From JBFGCT01 sp041581055 (GTDB taxonomy: Bacteria; Actinomycetota; Acidimicrobiia; Acidimicrobiales; Ilumatobacteraceae), in assembly GCA_041581055.1 (NCBI GenBank), contig JBFGCT010000091.1:1-16197 (forward strand): a DNA stretch of 16,197 nt, read 5' to 3'. A program made the translations under genes and the position numbers. Below, in pieces: positions 13,539-16,197 of the stretch; position 1 is the first letter of the stretch; each line of letters opens with the position of its first letter. A model generated the notes under the pieces. That model worked only from the letters and a program-made list of their open reading frames with translations, had not been told where the DNA came from and did not search any database.

Positions 13539-16061
13539 TCACGGTTCGATGCTGACGCGCAGCCGGGCCCGTTCGGCGGTCGCCGATTCGGCCACCACGA
13601 TGTCGTACTCGCCGGGGGAGACGACCCAGGCGCCAACCGCCGGGTCCCAGTGGTGGAACGCGTCGGGTCCGAACGTCAGCGTCACGGTCTCGGTCGTCCC
13701 CGCGACGACGACCCGCTTGGCCCACGCTCGCAGCTCCTTCGGCGGCCGGACGCGGCCGGGGTCGATCGGCGCCACGTAGCCCTGGACGACGACCGTGGCG
13801 TCGCGGTCGCCCGTCGCCGACACCGGGATCTCGACGTCGACGGTTCCGTCCGGGGCCAGCGTGGCGGCCGACGCGGTCGCCTCGCCCCACGCGGCCGCGC
13901 CGTAGCTGAGGCCGTGCCCGAACGGGTACCGCACCGGGATGTCGCGGGCGTCGTACCACCGGTAGCCGATGAACAGGCCCTCGCCGTAGCGCTGCGTGCT
14001 GCGGCCGTCCCCGTCGTGGTCGGGCTGATGGTGGGTGAACGCCGGCGTCTCACCGAGGCGTCGGGGAAACGTGACCGGCAGGCGTCCGCCGGGGTCGGCG
14101 GCGCCGAGCACGATGTCGACCAGCGCCTCGGCCTGCTCCTGGCCGGCGAAGAACGGGACGAGGACCGCGGGCGCCGGGCGCTCGTGGTCGGGCGCCGCCC
14201 AGTCGAGTGTCACCGGCGACCCGGCGTTGACGATGACGACGGTGTTCGGGTTGGCGGCGACGACCCGCTCGACCAGCTCGTCCTGGCGCCCCGGCAGGTC
14301 CATCGTCTCGCGGTCGAACCCCTCGGTCTCCCATTCGTCGTTCGTGCCGACCATGACGATCGCCGTGTCGGCCCCGGCTGCGGCGGCAACGGCGCGGTCC
14401 ATCAGATCGGGGGGCTCGGGCGGGCGGGCGCCGACGCGCAGCGCGGCGAAACCGTCGCGGCGGCCGGTCCGCCACTTCGCGGCGATCTCCACCGGTTCCC
14501 CGGCGCGGCAGTCGACGACCTCGGTGACCTCGACGCTTCCGTAGCCGAAGAACTCCTTGCTGCGCGGCAGCTCGGCATTCGGGTCGTCGACGACGGCGAC
14601 GGGGTCGGCGCCGGCGGGGGTCACCGTGACGGTCACCGGCCCGGTGCTGACCACGCCGATCGTGTGCGGGCCGTCGACCTCGGGCAGGAAGCTCCCCGCG
14701 AGCCGGGCGGCGAACGAGCGGGGATCGATGCCCTCGGGCGTCGTGCCGAAGAAGCGAACCATCGTCGACGTCGTGACCGTCGTGAGGTCGGCGCGGGCGT
14801 CCCAGTCCGCGCCATTGACGTACTCGAGCCGCAGCCCCCGTTCGCCGTCGGGCGCGACCAGGCGCGAGCCGTGGACGACCGGGGTCAGACGGTCGATGCG
14901 CACGCCGGGCTCGTAGGCGATCGAGCTCGCGTCGGTGAGCCGGTCGGTCAACGCGTCGAGCAGCGTCCGATGGAAATGCGGTTGGAGGCTGGCCGAACCG
15001 CCCCCCATCGACCGGTCGACGACGGCGTTGGGGCCGATGACGGCGACCGTCCCCAGCCGCTCGGGCGGGACGGGCAGCACCGGGCCGCCGAGCTCCGCCA
15101 CGGGCTCGTTGCGCAGCAGCACGGTGCCGGCGATCGCCGCCCGACGGGTCAGCGCCCGCTCCGCCGGGTCGTCGACCGCCTGCTCGGGTGCGCCGGCGGG
15201 GCGCTCGTCGGCTTTGGTCCGGTTGACCGCGACGAGCACATCCCGGACGAGGGCGTCGATCTGCTCGGCGGCCACCTCGCCCCGTTCGACGGCGTCGAAC
15301 AGCTTGTCGCCGTACACGCGCGGAGGTCCCGGCATCTCCAGCGACAGCCCGGCGTTGGCCGCCCCGGACGTGTGATGGACGCCGAACCAGTCGGACACGA
15401 CGAAGCCGTCGAAGCCCCACTCGCCGCGCAGGATCTCGGTCAGGAGTCGGTGGTTCTCGGCGCAGTGCTCGCCGCCGACCTGGTTGTAGGCGCTCATGAC
15501 GCCCCATGGCCCGGCTTCGGCGACGACCCGCTCGAAGGGCCGCAGGTACAGCTCGCGCAGCGGGCGCTCGTCGACCAGGACGTCGACGGTCAACCGGTCG
15601 ATCTCGGTGTCGTTGCAGACGAAGTGCTTGACGGTGACCGCGACGTCGTTGCGCTGCACGCCTCGCACGTACTCGGCCGCCAGCGCCCCCGACAGCTCCG
15701 GATCCTCGCTGTAGCACTCGAAGGTCCGCCCGCCGACCGGCGTGCGGTGCAGGTTGACCGTCGGGCCGAGCAACACGTGGGCGCTCTTCCGGCGGCATTC
15801 CGTGCCGAGCAGGTCGCCGATCTCGCCGACGAGCGTCGGATCCCACGTCGCCCCGAGCGTGATGCCCGCCGGGACGACGACCCCGGCGACGCCGGCGCTG
15901 CCATGGCCCTCGCCGCGCACGCCGTTGGGCCCGTCGGACATCTTGAGCTCGGGCACGCCGGCGTCCGGGAACGCCCTCGTCCTCCAGTTGGTGCGCCCCG
16001 CGAGCAACGCGCACTTCTCGCGGAGTGACAGGGCGGCGACCGCCGCCTCGATGTCGATCAT
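13539..16061 (-). CDS. GH3 beta-glucosidase with PA14-like insert
   Basis: This 840-residue retaining beta-glycosidase releases glucose or another beta-linked sugar from oligosaccharide or glycoside ends. The N-terminal GH3 barrel has SDGPNGVRG, VKHFVCND and VMSAYNQVGGEHC, and the nucleophile is Asp224 in FDGFVVSDWFGVH. The alpha/beta sandwich begins at about residue 317 (GTVLLRN). It is interrupted at about 405-550 by a PA14-like beta domain (LRLEYVNGADW to VRFFG), then resumes with GTNDEWETEGFDRETMDLPG, which carries the likely acid/base Glu. A C-terminal fibronectin-III-like domain starts after PFGHGLSY. There is no signal peptide, so the substrate is probably imported. It starts with ATG, without a ribosome site, and a tandem repeat begins 15 bases upstream. 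Confidence 0.93.
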   Translation of the reverse strand: MIDIEAAVAALSLREKCALLAGRTNWRTRAFPDAGVPELKMSDGPNGVRGEGHGSAGVAGVVVPAGITLGATWDPTLVGEIGDLLGTECRRKSAHVLLGPTVNLHRTPVGGRTFECYSEDPELSGALAAEYVRGVQRNDVAVTVKHFVCNDTEIDRLTVDVLVDERPLRELYLRPFERVVAEAGPWGVMSAYNQVGGEHCAENHRLLTEILRGEWGFDGFVVSDWFGVHHTSGAANAGLSLEMPGPPRVYGDKLFDAVERGEVAAEQIDALVRDVLVAVNRTKADERPAGAPEQAVDDPAERALTRRAAIAGTVLLRNEPVAELGGPVLPVPPERLGTVAVIGPNAVVDRSMGGGSASLQPHFHRTLLDALTDRLTDASSIAYEPGVRIDRLTPVVHGSRLVAPDGERGLRLEYVNGADWDARADLTTVTTSTMVRFFGTTPEGIDPRSFAARLAGSFLPEVDGPHTIGVVSTGPVTVTVTPAGADPVAVVDDPNAELPRSKEFFGYGSVEVTEVVDCRAGEPVEIAAKWRTGRRDGFAALRVGARPPEPPDLMDRAVAAAAGADTAIVMVGTNDEWETEGFDRETMDLPGRQDELVERVVAANPNTVVIVNAGSPVTLDWAAPDHERPAPAVLVPFFAGQEQAEALVDIVLGAADPGGRLPVTFPRRLGETPAFTHHQPDHDGDGRSTQRYGEGLFIGYRWYDARDIPVRYPFGHGLSYGAAAWGEATASAATLAPDGTVDVEIPVSATGDRDATVVVQGYVAPIDPGRVRPPKELRAWAKRVVVAGTTETVTLTFGPDAFHHWDPAVGAWVVSPGEYDIVVAESATAERARLRVSIEP

Positions 16062-16069
16062 GGCGTCGG

Positions 16070-16075
16070 ACGGTA
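16070..16075 (-). promoter_or_regulatory. Candidate -10 box of the GH3 gene
   Basis: TACCGT on the minus strand ends 8 bases before the ATG and abuts the repeat array. The leader has no ribosome site. The repeats therefore occupy the -35 and upstream region of this promoter. Confidence 0.3.
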
Positions 16076-16197
16076 ACCGATCCCGTTTGCGTCGCGATTG
16101 TGAGCACCCGTCGCGCCGAAATCGCGACGCAAACAGTGGGGGTGATCACCGATCCCGTTTGCGTCGCGATTGTGAGCACCCGTCGCGCCGAAATCGC
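16076..16197. repeat. Tandem 72-bp repeat with internal inverted repeat, continuing past the window
   Basis: The 50 bases from 16148 to the window end are identical to 16076-16125, giving a period of 72 bp. Each unit contains GTTTGCGTCGCGATT and its exact reverse complement AATCGCGACGCAAAC (16085-16099 and 16120-16134 in the first unit), a 15-bp stem around a 20-base loop. The spacer carries the palindrome GGTGATCACC (16141-16150). Copy number and the far boundary are not visible. It resembles an intergenic hairpin repeat of REP/MIRU type or an operator array; no transposase gene is seen. Confidence 0.85.

Noticed and set aside
13478..13636. N-terminal extension of the 85-residue protein
   Set aside because: The added residues would overlap the GH3 coding end and lack any domain, while the ATG at 13477 has a strong AAGGAG ribosome site 7 bases upstream.
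13650..16028. 792-codon plus-strand and 709-codon minus-strand alternatives over the GH3 gene
   Set aside because: The 840-residue GH3 frame has all catalytic motifs in order. The others are Arg/Asp-rich shadows. The minus alternative even starts inside the tandem repeat.
16076..16197. CRISPR array
   Set aside because: The repeat period is 72 bp with the supposed spacer also identical between units. The long inverted arms and absence of cas genes fit a tandem hairpin repeat instead.

Overview
The window is a gene-dense, very GC-rich stretch with GTG starts, 4-10 bp gene overlaps and actinobacterial protein families, including two mycofactocin maturation genes. It reads as an actinobacterial chromosome, plausibly from the Acidimicrobiia/Ilumatobacter side. 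That placement is an inference from gene content. There is no rRNA, tRNA, CRISPR array, insertion sequence or phage gene, and no gap between genes reaches 300 bases.

Left part (1-2509): a membrane-anchored neutral zinc metallopeptidase enters from the left edge on the plus strand. It converges on a minus-strand pair, a zinc-dependent alcohol dehydrogenase followed by a small GNAT acetyltransferase. GC hairpins follow both the peptidase and the dehydrogenase.

Envelope-like pair (2510-4518, minus): an alanine-racemase-fold PLP protein is followed, with overlapping ends, by a polytopic DUF418/YeiB-type membrane protein. Divergent from them is a DUF4395 membrane protein (plus), whose 3' end runs 80 bp into the 3' end of mftF.

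Central operon (5089-10658, minus), in transcription order: etfA, fixC, fixX, etfB, mftE, mftF. The first four encode a complete FixABCX-type electron-transfer flavoprotein set: two ETF subunits, a flavoprotein quinone reductase and its 2x[4Fe-4S] ferredoxin. They are packed with overlaps or a 7-bp gap. The last two encode the peptidase and glycosyltransferase that mature the redox cofactor mycofactocin. mftA, mftB, mftC and mftD are absent and the cluster is bounded on both sides, so they must lie elsewhere or be missing. The arrangement suggests that the ETF module carries electrons from mycofactocin-dependent oxidations to the quinone pool. This is the most interesting part of the window.

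Right part (10737-16197, minus): a DedA-family membrane protein, a GH13 alpha-glucosidase, an 85-residue carboxypeptidase-regulatory-like domain protein and a large GH3 beta-glucosidase with a PA14-like insert form a sugar-hydrolysis region. Directly upstream of the GH3 gene, at the right edge, lies a tandem repeat of 72-bp period in which each unit holds a 15-bp-arm inverted repeat. Several genes here lack a Shine-Dalgarno sequence but have a TANNNT -10 box 6-9 bases before the start codon, consistent with leaderless or near-leaderless mRNAs.
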